From contig CM040085.1 in NCBI GenBank assembly GCA_022496805.1, positions 16,025,811 to 16,089,810 of the forward strand: a DNA stretch of 64,000 bases, written 5' to 3'. The notes beneath the pieces are model-generated. The model ran no database searches. It saw nothing but the letters and a program-made list of their open reading frames with translations, and was not told where the DNA came from. This DNA is from Pohlia nutans. Lineage: Eukaryota; Streptophyta; Bryopsida; Bryales; Mniaceae. The stretch's first letter is position 1, and every line of letters begins with the position of its first letter. The position numbers were made by a program, and so were the translations under genes. Of this stretch, positions 1 to 11,640 are shown one piece after another.

Positions 1-87
1 TGAGAAACAGATCTTCTCCTAGAAGACTTGACAACGGTTGCAAAGGGAATGAAAGGAGAGACTGGCGGGCAATTTCGACATAGAAAA

Positions 88-735
88 CTACCTGCGCATA
101 CCAGAAGTAAAAACCACGTGAGCAACAGGGTGACAGAGCTCCATCACGAGGCAGGGTTTAGGGTTTAGGAGCTTAATCAAATCATGATTTCAAAAACCAG
201 GCAGATCTTGAAGAGTGTCGTATTCTCCAGCTCAAGCAATAAAACTTTACCGAAATAATCAACTCATTTATAATATAGAGTACCCTAACTCACACACTTA
301 GAAGCGGATTGTAATCCGAATTGAAAACAACGTGCCTGGCACTAGAATTATAGTCTCCCTGAAAAAAATGCATTAGTACTTCAGCTACTATCATATTACT
401 AGATAATCTATTCAAACAGGGGCCATACCTGATGCAGAGGCACAAAACGAAAAGCGCGGTGGCGATGAAAGCAACGAGCTGGTTCCGCTCAATTGATGAA
501 TACCGTGCGCAAGCATGGGGCGTAACCTACAAGGCAGTGGCAGACGCGACGAATTCAAACGGTCCCAGGGAGAAGAATGCAGCGATGGAAGAATACAGCG
601 GCATCGCCAACGGTGGGGCGGGGGACGCAGGGAGGGAACTACAAGCATGGCCATCTGAGCTGCAAGCGGCAACGTTACCTTCATCTGCCCTCCCCAGTGC
701 TCCAGAAATTCACCATGCCCATAGTGCCTTAAGGG
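88..735 (-). other. possible small membrane-peptide gene (weak)
   Basis: Read on the minus strand, a frame runs to about 679, then a GTAACG donor. An acceptor (TTGTAG) precedes an exon at 526-429 that stays in phase and encodes a segment with an SIERNQLVAF start followed by a clear hydrophobic stretch (FIATALFVLCLCI). This ends at AG/GTATGG. A further acceptor (GCGCAG) at about 92 would add only G-TAG, giving a tail-anchored peptide ending CIR. The first exon lacks an in-frame ATG: the nearest, at about 759, is followed five codons later by TGA. The start is therefore unresolved. I do not recognise the protein. The model rests only on splice signals and the hydrophobic segment and may be spurious. 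Confidence 0.22.
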
Positions 736-1018
736 CAACCTCACTCAATCAATCGCAGACATAGCTGCCGTCTCTCTCCTCTGCAACATGCCATCGGAAA
801 TCAATCTGCACAGAAATTGCCACACGTGGTCCGTCTCTCCGTCAGCTTGCCTCCGAGCACTCTCGCGTGAAGGCCGCTTCAAACGCTTCCACTTCGCTTG
901 GTCACAGACATGCTCACGGCATCTCCACCCAACAACGTCAACTGAATACAACACTCTATCCTCTCTAATTGCGCGTCCCATGTATACGGTATCTTGTTAT
1001 GTTGTGTACACACGATAG

Positions 1019-2655
1019 CTAGTTCATAAGTTTCTTAAAACCCATGGTGTGTGATTTTTCTTTTCTCTTCACTTGAACACATGTCGATTCTTTTTCTAAA
1101 TTGAATTTGATTTCTTGTTTGGCTTTATACTTGTTTAAGAATGATAACAATTTGTAATTGTATGCAATTTATAAACATGTGTTGACTTGTTTCCGAACTT
1201 GAAGTTTTGGTCTCACCATTGCAACTCCTAACAATGACATTGTTTTTGCACCTCAATGATTGCTAAAATGTGTTATTTTGAAAAGCAAAATGTCTGATAG
1301 GAGATGTCATAGTGGAAGTATCTTATTGAACTTGTAGGCAAGCTTTTGCAACAAGTTGTGGAACAAGGACGTGATCTCTATTTCTTTGAAGGGCTCTCAT
1401 GGCCCATTCACACCAGCCTAGTGCCACTGTTGCGTTTGTGTTCCTGAAAGGATGGGAGGTAAAATGAAGAAACCAAAAAATATTCAAAATTTTGTCTTTT
1501 CCTGCTGCAGCTACTGTTGAGCATTGTGCAACTGCAATATACTACTGCAAGTATAGTCCCGTTCGTTTTTTGTGTTGTGTTGCTTTCTGCCATACAGTAG
1601 TGTAATTCCTCTCTGCTTATTTTAGATTTTTCTATTTACCTCATATTCCTTCAAAGTTATCTGACGCACGCAAAATCCCATGGTTTCAATTTTGAGTAGT
1701 AGAAGGCAACAAATTTGATGAAAGTCTTGTGGTTGGATTATGGGATGCCAACCTGTTTGAACCGCATCACAAAACCTCCCCTCACAAGCTCACACTCTTA
1801 CACCCCAATGTTACAAAGTCACAAAGTCTCCCCTCACAAGCTCACACCATAAAACCCCAATGTTGAGTGCTTTTAAGGGAAGTTCAATAGGAGGGGTAAA
1901 GGTGATGAGTGCTTTGAAACCCCATCTTCTCACAACTTTCTAACGAGAGGAAATGAGTTTCTAGCAACTGAATCACGACTGTCACTGCTATCACTCTGTA
2001 TTCATAGTAATTTCACCGCAATGCAACGAAGGTGAAAAAATGTTTTCTGCTCGCAGTCGGAAGAATGCAAGCAACAACCACGGAGAAGCAAAGCAGAGAA
2101 AGGTTCATATTCCTGTGAAAAAAGGTTCTTCAATCCTAAACCGTGAACCCATATCTGATAGCATCGTCATGCGTGCAGTAGCTGGGGCCCAAAAACCCGA
2201 ACACTGGTAAAAAAAGGACGCAAACTTAACTCCAAAAAATCTTACGAATAGTAAGGACATAATCCAACCCCGACCGCGTCGGAATTCACACATTACCGGT
2301 AATGACAACTACAGAAAATTCTCGGAACATTGGCCAGTGATTACAACATTGAGGACATCAACTCACAGATAGGTCACAATACATGTAGAAACAACATAAT
2401 ATATTACATACACGGTTTCAAAATACAACTTCAGTATGCTGATGAAAAGCATTATTGGCAATCCTCCTTGTGAGACATAACGGCCAATAAGACAAACCCC
2501 AAATATATTTGAGTCTATGGCCATCGATGACACGCATGCTTCAAAGAAGGCTGACGAACGTAGAGATTAGGAAATTTCAAGTTTTTGATATGCATAAAGG
2601 CGATGAATATCACTCTGTCCGAAAATGCGCACATCACCAGTGCTAGAGAATACAA
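1019..2655. other. intergenic, no gene seen
   Basis: AT-rich sequence without a supportable coding frame. The only structure I see is a short direct repeat near 1.8 kb, listed separately. The last few hundred bases probably include the 3' untranslated region of the SRP receptor gene that ends at 2656. Confidence 0.6.
1777..1863. repeat. direct repeat, two units about 52 bp apart
   Basis: The segment beginning TCCCCTCACAAGCTCACAC and ending CCCCAATGTT occurs at 1777-1812 and again at 1829-1863 with few differences. The spacer holds a doubled ACAAAGTC. No coding role is visible. Confidence 0.7.
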
Positions 2656-4566
2656 CTAAGACAGAAGGGATTTCATTACAGATTTGACATTGAGCTTCTT
2701 CAAGTCGGTGTAGTTCTGACCACAGCCCACAAACATGACAGGTGCACCCGAGATGTAAACCATGGACAGTGCCGCTCCGACCTTGTCATCAATGGTATCA
2801 AACTTGGTGAGTAAAATTCCATCAATGCTCTGCGTTTGAGTAGAGGTGGTGGAAAGATCTGCCAGTTTCTGGTTGAATTGGGTGAGCTGGTGAACACCGT
2901 CATTGCCAACCAGGGCTTCTCCAACAAACAACACCAAGTCCGGGTCATTCATGTTGATGAGCTTTGATAATGCCCTCATCAAAGGTTCATTATCCTGCAT
3001 ACGACCAGCAGTGTCCACAAGGACGACATCCTGCTTGGTACGCTTGGCTTCATAAATCGCGTCCCTGGCAACCACAGCAGGATCTTTCTCATACCCTCTC
3101 TCGAAGATAGGGATCTGAAGCCTGCGAGCATGGGTGCGAAGCTGCTCCACAGCACCCGAACGGAATGTATCACATGCAGCCATCATGACCTTAATGTCAT
3201 GCTGTTGCAGCCAGTAAGCCACCTTAGCCAGGTTGGTAGACTTGCCCACTCCATTGACACCCACGAAGACGATAGTGTAGGGTTTACCAGTCTCCTTGGC
3301 CCGGTGAACATCACGCAGAATATCGACTGAACGCTTCGGGGTCAGAATTCGAACTAGTGCTTCTTCCATGGCCGCCTGCACAGTGGTAGAAATACGTGTG
3401 AAAGACCCCTGCTTCTTCCCAACCAGGCTAGCAGCAACGGACTCACACAGCTTCTCGGCAATGTCTGTCGCCACATTCTTCGTCATCAATCGCTCCTTGA
3501 AAATCTTCAGAGCCGGCTCCAGATCGGCATGCTCAAGAGCTGGTTTCCCTGCGACAGTTTGCACCAGGGAAGACAACCAACCTTTCTTAGGCGCAGCACC
3601 TTTCTTGACACCAACAACAGCTTTCTCGATCTCCTCCTCCTCCAAGTCTTCCACTCGGAAGTTCTCATCCTCATCGTCTTTGTCCATCAAACTCAACTCC
3701 TTCCCTAAGACAGCAACATCAGTTTCTACCCCGCCCTGATCAGTAGAAGTGGGGTCCGTAAAATCGAGTTTCGAGGGAGGGGGAGCGTCACCCCAAACCC
3801 TATTTTTCTTCATCGGCTTCTTCGATCCCGCATCCTCCTTGGAAGCAACCTTTGGACCTTCCATACCGGAAGCTGCGCCTTTCTTTGGCTTGCCGCTCCT
3901 AAGCTTAACTAATTTATTTACATCAAACGCGTTCTCCTTGCTTGCAGCACTCTCATCGTCACTGCTGCTCCCACTCGCACTGCTGCTATTAACCTTTGCA
4001 CTAGTAACCCCATTGGTTTTCACATGCCCATTACCATTGGCCTTACCATTGGCTTCACCATCTTCATCAGCTCCACCGTCCTTCGACACTAAAATCTTCG
4101 GCTTCCCTCCTTTCTTCTGTCCATTTCGTGCTTGCGACTCAGAGCCTTTCTTCGAATTCTCCATAGGCCGATGCTGGCCAGCGCGCTTGAGCTGCGAATT
4201 CGCTTCGGCTTCTTTCAAGAGGTGCCGGTAGGTGTCATCGAACTCATGGTAAACAGTACGGGTGGGAACAAACAACATGGAAAACTCGCGCATAACCTTT
4301 TCCAGAAGCTCATCCACGTAGAGAAGATGCAGCATGCGCTGATACACAGCCACAAAGACCAAGCCGAGTTCATTGTGGAAGCGCCACTTCAACGTGTAGC
4401 CGGCGCCCGCGGTGTCGTACTGAAACGAAGAGTCACCGGCGCGCTCTTCCAAGAGGCAGGTGCGGATGAGGGCATCGACGGGTGAGCCCTTGAGCGCCTT
4501 GCCGACCTCCAGGCAAGACCATAGCACCAAGCCACCCCGAGTGAAGATGAGAAATTGCTCCAACAT
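2656..4566 (-). CDS. SRPRA: signal recognition particle receptor subunit alpha
   Basis: Single-exon gene for a 636-residue SRP receptor alpha subunit (docking protein), the eukaryotic FtsY relative that pairs with SRP54 at the ER membrane and couples GTP hydrolysis to release of ribosome-nascent chains to the translocon. The start at 4566 is chosen because the protein then begins MLEQFLIFTRGG, the usual start of the SRX domain that binds SRPR beta; an upstream in-frame ATG would add 23 hydrophobic residues not typical of the family. Order: SRX domain about 1-130; a charged, low-complexity Lys/Glu/Ser linker about 130-330; NG GTPase domain at the C-terminus. The G1 loop GVNGVGKST is at 436-444, then DTFRSGAVEQL, DTAGR at about 518-522 and TKFD at about 587-590. 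All nucleotide motifs look intact. It is divergent with the CCDC12 gene, with about 1.6 kb between the starts. Confidence 0.96.
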   Translation of the reverse strand: MLEQFLIFTRGGLVLWSCLEVGKALKGSPVDALIRTCLLEERAGDSSFQYDTAGAGYTLKWRFHNELGLVFVAVYQRMLHLLYVDELLEKVMREFSMLFVPTRTVYHEFDDTYRHLLKEAEANSQLKRAGQHRPMENSKKGSESQARNGQKKGGKPKILVSKDGGADEDGEANGKANGNGHVKTNGVTSAKVNSSSASGSSSDDESAASKENAFDVNKLVKLRSGKPKKGAASGMEGPKVASKEDAGSKKPMKKNRVWGDAPPPSKLDFTDPTSTDQGGVETDVAVLGKELSLMDKDDEDENFRVEDLEEEEIEKAVVGVKKGAAPKKGWLSSLVQTVAGKPALEHADLEPALKIFKERLMTKNVATDIAEKLCESVAASLVGKKQGSFTRISTTVQAAMEEALVRILTPKRSVDILRDVHRAKETGKPYTIVFVGVNGVGKSTNLAKVAYWLQQHDIKVMMAACDTFRSGAVEQLRTHARRLQIPIFERGYEKDPAVVARDAIYEAKRTKQDVVLVDTAGRMQDNEPLMRALSKLINMNDPDLVLFVGEALVGNDGVHQLTQFNQKLADLSTTSTQTQSIDGILLTKFDTIDDKVGAALSMVYISGAPVMFVGCGQNYTDLKKLNVKSVMKSLLS

Positions 4567-4785
4567 GGTGGAAGATCTCACCAGCAAAACAACAGATCGA
4601 AGCAGCAAAAGAAAGGGGGACAAGAGAACAATCACAACAAGAGAGGAAACTGAAGCGAAACTAAAAGCCTAACTTACTGCTCGCAACTAAGACAAATGAT
4701 CCCGATCGGAGGAAGAGAGCATCGACAAAACAAGTAGCAACTAGCAGACAGGCAATGAAAGTGAAATAGACAATGAAAGTGAAAG

Positions 4786-4794
4786 TTAGGGTTT
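4786..4794 (-). promoter_or_regulatory. telo-box (AAACCCTAA) upstream of SRPRA
   Basis: On the minus strand this reads AAACCCTAA, about 220 bp upstream of the SRPRA start. In plants this motif is common near the transcription start of housekeeping and translation-related genes. The regulatory role here is inferred from motif and position only. Confidence 0.4.
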
Positions 4795-6109
4795 ACTCGT
4801 CGTGGGTTCCATGGCCTTCCTTCCGTTCGTCCCTCCGTCCGAGTGAGTCGTCGTGTCCGAGTGAGTCGTCGGTGGTGGAGTGCTGGGTCGTCGTCTGTGA
4901 GTCGTCCTTGCCTGTTCCTTGTTCCTGCCAGAAATTTCTGGCGCACGCGTCTCTCCCCGCGTCAAGCGGCGTCAGGCGGCGTCAGCGGAGGTCGAGCTCC
5001 GAAGCGGAGGTCGAGCTGGCAGGCGGAGGGCAGCCGGGCAGCTAGAGGGGCGGCCGGGAAGTTACAAGATAGATAGATAGATAATAACTCCGAACCCATA
5101 AGAGACCGGCGTGAATAAAGTGTCTGTTCGTAATGCTAATAACTCATTGCCCACTGGGCAAAGGGTTATTGAGACAAAATGGGAAGTTACAACATTACCA
5201 CCTCGGCCTTCTTTGTCTTCCTATTTGGCCATAAATACACATGTCAATCGCTACTGCCAACCTTAAATTCCTGAACTATGTGATACTCCGTCTGTAATCT
5301 TCATTGGGAGGAGCGATATGGATTATAATGGGACCCCAATGGTGATGGGGAAATATTAGGTTTATAATTGAGAAAAAAAAATTAAAAAATAATAATAATG
5401 AAAAACCATCACGTGGCGGCTTCTTCTAAAAAGCTTGCAACCATATTATGGTCTCATGGGCCACTAGGGGTTAATTCCCCCTTTTGAGAATAAATTGTAT
5501 AATCACAACATGCAAAGTAATAAGTAACTGAAGTAAATTTATCATTGGGCTTAGAGTTAGAATAGGTTTTTTTTTCAGAGGATCCAAAAAGTCAAATAGT
5601 GTTTGTGTTGAGAAATAATGTCCCGGACATTAAATCACTAGAACCCCATGGCCGGGAAAAAAAGCTCTCAATTCATAAAAAAAATGTCCATGTCTATGAG
5701 TGTTTAAATTTTTTAAATTTTATTTATAACTTTTTCACGGATATGTTAGAACTCCATGACCAAGGGACAAAAGCTTTTGATTCATCAAGAGAAATATCAT
5801 ATGTACGAGTGTTTATTATTATTATTATTATTGTTTTATACTTTTAATTTAGATTTTACTTTTACGGATATACACGGGGTGAAGATTTAGATTCTTGATG
5901 AATCAAGAGAACAATTTTAGTGAAGACTCACTTGTTGTTGATACGAAGACGGAGGTGGAATGCTGAATCCTCTGATTTTGCAAACCCTAATTGCTGCTCG
6001 TGCTGCTGCTCATTTTGCAAATCCTAATTATTCTTGCTGTTGTTTTTGCTCCTCCCTCGCCCCTCTGCTGTCCCTTTTGTTGCCTTTACCTGTGTGCTCT
6101 TCCCGCTCG

Positions 6110-6127
6110 CCCTAAACCCTAAACCCT
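6110..6127 (+). promoter_or_regulatory. double telo-box in the CCDC12 leader
   Basis: CCCTAAACCCTAAACCCT ends five bases before the CCDC12 ATG, so it is probably transcribed as part of the 5'UTR. Plant telo-boxes often sit in this position in housekeeping genes. The function is inferred. Confidence 0.45.
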
Positions 6128-6132
6128 GCACC

Positions 6133-8141
6133 ATGGCCGTGGAGGGCGTGGTCGAGTCCAGTGACGAGCGTCGCGCGCGTCTGCGCGCGCTTCGAGCTGC
6201 CCAGGAGCTCTCTGCGTCTGACGCCCCCGAGGCTCCCCCTTCCAACGGCCAGCACGCTGCCGCGCCTGCGCCCGCTCCCGCCGGCGACGATGACCAGTAA
6301 GCCTCCCTGGTCCTGTCTTTTTTGCGAATTTTGTGCTGTTTTGTTGCGGTCTGCGAAATTAGGTCAAGGATTTTAGTCATACGAGGCGATTGAAAATTGA
6401 ATGATACCCTCTCACATGTTCAATTCGGCAGTTTGTCCGTGTATATACTTTCTCCGATGTCACTTTCATTATACTCAGAAAGGCAGGAGGAAATGATTGG
6501 CAAACAGAAGAACAGACATAGTCAGAATAGACACATTTTTATTTTAAAAGTTATTTTATATCTATTCACTTCTTTGATGCCACACCTTGTATTCCCTCTG
6601 CTGCATTGTAATTACATATTGAAAACGACAGAACCAGAAACATCGAAAGGTAGCTGCTGGCTGAGATAGGAAGCACCGTGTGCAGAGAAAGAGAAATAGA
6701 CCTTTGGCAAAGTCCTCCAAACTTCCCTCATACTTGTCAATTTCCATCCTTCGTTTCATGTACTTGCGAACACGGTATTTGGGATGAGTCTGGTGAGGGG
6801 TGAGGTATAGGGCAATTTAGCTTACGAAAATTTAGTTAGTTATTTAGTTTTATATTAAGTTCTCCAAGAAATGGTTGGTTGTTTGGAAAAAGACGTTGTC
6901 TCGCATTGAGTTCTAACCCTTTACATTAGAGAGCGGGGAGTGCTAGTAAACATCATCAACTTTTTGATTACCTTTTTCACATTGCAGACCCGGTCTGGGA
7001 AACTGATATTTGTTGGACTGTTGGACAATACGTCGGGAGAATCGTGTAATGTTTCATCAAGCCACAAATATTAGTTGAGGGACTTTGGAATTCTAAACGT
7101 TCCTATTTGTTCATTAGTCTAGGGAGGTCAATTTGTGCACTCTAGATCCATCAAAGTACTTATGCTTGAACTTCGTAGCATGCATTGAATTAGTCGGAAT
7201 TTGGCTGTTGAGAAGCTATTCAATCTCTTTCGCAGGGCAGATGCAGAGATGAAGTTTCGCAACTATTTCCCGAGAGACAGTGATCTGCAGAAATCCAAGC
7301 ACCCACCTCCTGTTGTACCCAAGTTTGAGGACCCCGTAGCTACAGATCCACTTCAAGTCGTTGGAGCTGAGGTATTGTACAAGAATGCAAATTTGTTTCT
7401 CTGTTCCTCTGCTCGTAGTCTGCTTTGGAAGCATCTGATGATTTTTCTATCCTAGTGGGCAGCCTGACAAAGCCAGAACGGAATGGTTTCTTTGCTTGTG
7501 GTAATCTGTCCTTTTCTCATCTTCTGAACTCTGCATTTCGTATTCATGCGGTTTAAAAAAATTCCATCCTCCAAATGTATCTTATGTTGTGTCTGCAGGA
7601 TCCCATTGTTAGTATTGCACCCAAGAAACCAAATTGGGATCTTAGGAGGGACGTAGCGAAGAAGCTGGAGAAATTAGAGCGGCGTACACAACGAGCCATT
7701 GTTGAGCTTATGAGTAAGTATCCCGGAAATTTACATCGCAACATATGACGTGGGAGACTTATGGAGTTATGTACTAGCGTCTTTGGACGATGACATCTTG
7801 CATGGAAGTGGTATAATTTTGGTGAAGATCATTTTTGGGTGTATATTTTATAAGTTTTACAAGTGTATGGATGTCTCTCTAGGTGTAGTTCACTCTTAGT
7901 TTAGAAGTTAGCTTGCAGGAGCATGTTCTGCTGAGATCACGTTGCACAATAAGTTCGCAGTTATACGTCTCATGACTTTTTTCTGTTCAGGCCTTGGTAT
8001 GCAAGGATTTATACTTTGAAACCTTGTTATTCCTCTAACTGTGAGTTGATTCATAATTCATTTGTGCTGATTGTGTGTCTATCAGTTGAAGAGGAGAAGC
8101 GCCGGCAAGCTGAAGCTGCAGATAATATGGAGCAGGATTAA
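6133..8141 (+). CDS. CCDC12: CCDC12/Cwf18-family spliceosome protein
   Basis: Four exons join in phase (6133-6296, 7236-7371, 7599-7713, 8086-8141), all GT-AG, giving 156 residues. The protein matches the Cwf18/CCDC12 family, a small component of the Prp19-associated activated spliceosome. Visible landmarks are an Arg-rich N-terminal helix (RRARLRALRAAQEL, about 14-27), an Ala/Pro-rich stretch, the motif MKFRNYFPRD (about 59-68), PKFEDPV, and the family core IAPKKPNWDLRRDVAKKLEK followed by LERRTQRAIVELM. The C-terminus is a short charged helix ending EQD. Length and motif order fit plant members (about 140-160 aa). The ATG is in good context (CCATGG). It is convergent with the cytochrome c gene downstream. 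Confidence 0.93.
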
Positions 8142-9040
8142 CTTGCACAAGAGCTCGATGCCACGTCTTTTGTCCTCTTGCATAAAAGCTACCAGGATTC
8201 ATTCTGTGATCCGATGCCACTTCTTCTCACAGTTCAAGAGATGATGAAATGCCCGATCAGCATCTGACATCGGTGTAAGGGTAGTTTGTTTTAGGTTGGT
8301 CACTAAGCTTATAGATCTCTCATTAGTGGCACAAACGGATTATCGTTTTGAAAGTTGATTGCAAAGATGAGAAATAGATCCTAAAGCTGCATTAGATGCA
8401 CTTTTGCTGTGCTTGTTATTAATTAGGGCGATTCTTTCTTTTCCTTTTGAACATAGTTTGTAGAGCTTTAGATGGAGTCCCTGCATGATAAAGATACATG
8501 GACTGAGTTGTACAGAAGCGATTGATCTGAATGGGAAGCAACCTGCCGCTGGCAACCTTCATGGTGATAATTCAGTAATTTTCTGAGGCATGTGCTGCAT
8601 TGATACAAGTAGGTGAAGCAGCATCTGTCACAGCGACAGCACCATCCCAACCCGGTGATTCTTGACGAAGGTCCAAAGTTGCAGGTAACATCATGGAGGG
8701 TTTAATTCATTTGTCAGGGCTCTTGACATAAATTCTCCACAACCTTTTAAGGAACAGTTAATGCATGCCTTGAGAAGCACTCTTTAATAATACTTTGTAA
8801 TTGGTCATAGATTTGTACAAGAGAATGAAGGGTACTTGCACCTGATCAAAGTAGATGAGGAGTCCAAGAAAAAGCCGAGTTCATGAGTAACGTGACAATT
8901 ATGTGTTACTAATACAAAGAAGAGTCATTGCACACAGTTCAATCCAAATTAAATTCAATGGCGAGGTCTAGAATGTATGTGTGTAATTTGCTGGTGCTCA
9001 AGAGCGGAAAACAATGGGCCTCGAAAGAGAGGGAGAGAAT
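8142..9040. other. convergent intergenic region, no gene seen
   Basis: Sequence between the 3' ends of CCDC12 (+) and cytochrome c (-). It must include both 3'UTRs. I see no conserved reading frame or repeat. Confidence 0.6.
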
Positions 9041-11640
9041 TCAAGAAGCACTCTTTAGGTAGGCAATGAGATCTGCTCGGTCTTGGGGTTTTTTTAACCC
9101 GGGGAAGACCATCTTGGTGCCGGGAATATACTGCGGACAAACATCATCATCATCATAAAAATGTGTAAGTGCCATTACTTTCTTGAATGGCCTGTAGACA
9201 ATCCTCTTAAGGAAACCAAATCTTTTTTGCACACAACTGAGATGTTTATTTCACCAAAAAGTACTCGCTCTGTCTTGAAATAATTGTCCTATTTTTTGGC
9301 ATTAAAATAAAATAAAAAATTGGCCATATTTGTTCTATGTTTTATACGCCTGGCCACTTCAAATGGGGCGGATAATGAGAGTAACACAAAACTACATTCT
9401 ACTATTAAAGATAGACCATTTTTCGAGTAATGCGATGGCTTTTTTGGACAAGAAAAAGCGTTAAGTTAAAACACACCAAAAACTAGGATATTCATTTTTG
9501 AATAGATGGAGTAATAAGTTTTAAGCTCCTTCATTCTCTCTTAGCCATCTCGTTGTTCCATCATTCTCATGGCTCCACAAGCCTAAAAAATGATTTCTTC
9601 TCACAAGAATGGTCCTCCAATTGACTGAAGAATGTCATGACTCTAATCCTTCATAAGTCATAATAATTAAGTTCTTGAAATTACATTGACTGCCCTTTTT
9701 TTTTTAAACTTTACCATAGAATTCCTCTCATTAATTTCTATCCAAAGAAGTTGCAAGTAGCTTACATAATAAAGAGCGTCACGAATCCATTATAACGATT
9801 AGTAAAAAAAAAGAATACCACATTACAAAGAATACAAGGGCACAAAGCCGGGCTTGAAATTAATTGTTTATTTCCAAAATATAAAGATGATAGGATGATT
9901 TTGTCAACTTGAATGATGTAAGAAACAATGAGAGGAAGAGTGTTAATATAAAGTAATTATTGCAAGCGTCTATATTGCCAAGGCCCAACCAGTGAAAAAC
10001 CATTTCCAAATTTCCAAATTTGATTTTCACTGTAATTTTCTTACTACCCTATATTGACATATATTGACATCATTTTTTTTGAAATGATGTCTGAATTAAA
10101 AAACAGGTTACAGGTTACACTAGAAAATAACAGGGATTGGCCAAAATAACGAATATGGCGTTTGAAGAAAAAAGAACAGAAAAAGAAACAGAGTTACACA
10201 CCTTCTTGGGGTTGAGTAGATAGTCGTAGAGCGTGTCTTCTTTCCAATTCACAGCCTTGGCCTTGTTGGCAGCGGAGAAGGAGAATCCTGGCGCAGTTCC
10301 CGACGTCCTCCCAAACAACCCCGACAAGTTGGGACCTGCACTTCATTGCCAAAACAAAATATTATTTATTAATGCCACGTCTGATTTCTGAAACCCAAAT
10401 TTAATTAAAAGCTCACAATCATGGATTCAAACTTTTGTGCTCATACAGAAGAGCAGTGCTTCTTTTTCTGGGCAAAACTCAGCCAGATTCTCCCTGAGAT
10501 CCTTCCTAAAAAGTACCACATGTGAAGAGTTGCGAGCTCAAATAAACTTTTTAAAAAAAAGCATTGGTTCTCAGTCTATCATAGCTTTTATTGTATGGAC
10601 AATGCCAAGGCCACTTCGGCACTTTATAAGTTAGAAAAAGAGCTTTGCAGATGACCTGATCCCTGAGTTTCATGACTTGCCAAGAAGTCGACTATGTATT
10701 TGTCAAAGTATCATATACAAATCACAAAGTATTTATTCTTTGTTACATCAAAGTTCCAAAGTCTCCAGGGATTGTGCAATACAGGGAACTAGGCGTCTTG
10801 GAGTCCAAATGACGCTGGAATTTAATTTCTTCGGATGACAATGATTCCATTGTTGTGACAGCATCAGGATCAACAACGGTGGACATCCAACGGAATCATC
10901 GATTCTGGTAATCTCCACAAGAATGCATAAAGATTTATTGCACACGTTAGACATGTTGCATTCAACATGAGACTGAGCAATAGAAATGGCATTACTTCCA
11001 TCACTCGTCAATTGTAGTTTTGTTACCAGGGTTTTCACTTGCAGAAATCTACCCGTGAGTCCTGAAAATGTCTCCTTATGGTCACAGTGATCAGGTATCA
11101 TGAGCATCGAACCTCAAGGCAGTTTGAGGACAGATATTCATGTCTTGTGTGTTGAGAGAGCCGCCCCGGCCCTCGACATTAATATATTTTCCGACGGACA
11201 TATCGTCGCGTTCGGAAAGATATCAAGAAAGTTGACGTCCAGAATAACTGTGCTTAATTTACGAACAGCCTGGTTTCTCATTGTGCTGCTACTCATCCTG
11301 ATTTCGATATGCAATGTGCAAATGCATGGGCAAGGACATGCATGTGTCGTTCGGCACAGCAGAGATTGAAAGACAAGTGTAGTTTTGCATGCAGACAAAA
11401 AATTAAAGGGACTTCGCCCGGACGGTGGTGAAAGGGAAAGCATGCAGAGAATGGGCACAAAGCAGAGAGAAAGAAAACCTTGGCATTGATTCCGGACTGA
11501 TGACGACGGCGTGTACGTACGTACGTACCTTGCTTGTGACCTTCGGATTTGGCGATGCCATGGCACTGGGCGCATTTGGTCTTGAAGATCTTCTCGCCGG
11601 CCTTGGCGTTGCCTTTGGGGGCCTCTCCGAACGATGCCAT
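9041..11640 (-). CDS. CYTC: cytochrome c, mitochondrial electron carrier
   Basis: Three minus-strand exons (11640-11529, 10335-10202, 9130-9041) join in phase to 111 residues. This is class I cytochrome c of the mitochondrial intermembrane space, carrying electrons from complex III to complex IV. The haem-binding CAQCH is at 23-27 (His27 axial ligand) and YIPGTKM at 83-89 supplies Met89. The plant-type N-terminal extension ([19 protein letters not shown]) and the C-terminus [18 protein letters not shown] are present. After CAQCH the sequence reads [10 protein letters not shown], where flowering plants normally have TVEKGAGHKQ; the ligands are unaffected. The first donor lies in a short (GTAC)n tract. 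Intron 2 carries a Stowaway-like MITE. The start is divergent from the SPIRAL1-like gene about 1.2 kb away. Confidence 0.95.
9264..9511. mobile_element. Stowaway-like MITE in cytochrome c intron 2
   Basis: Inverted termini flanked by TA: the left end reads CTCGCTCTGTCTTGAAATAA and the right end, read in reverse complement, CTCCATCTATTCAAAAATGA. The interior is AT-rich and non-coding. Terminal CTC(C)CTCYGT-type ends and TA target duplication are typical of Tc1/mariner-derived Stowaway MITEs. A related partial copy lies near 39.3 kb. Confidence 0.65.

Larger units (their letters stand above)
4567..6132. other. divergent intergenic region between SRPRA and CCDC12
   Basis: Holds the 5' regions of both flanking genes. 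The SRPRA side (4680-5050) is GC-rich with short repeats of GAGTGAGTCGTC and GCGTCAGGCGGC; a possible 5'UTR intron donor (CAGTAAGT on minus) lies near 4680. A (GATA)n tract lies at about 5070-5086. The middle is AT-rich with ATT repeats near 5815-5832. Telo-box motifs lie near both starts. No convincing gene. Confidence 0.55.

Noticed and set aside
3368..4485. Long plus-strand frames opposite the SRP receptor
   Set aside because: They mirror the codon pattern of the minus-strand gene and encode low-complexity Ser/Leu/Pro sequence with no family.
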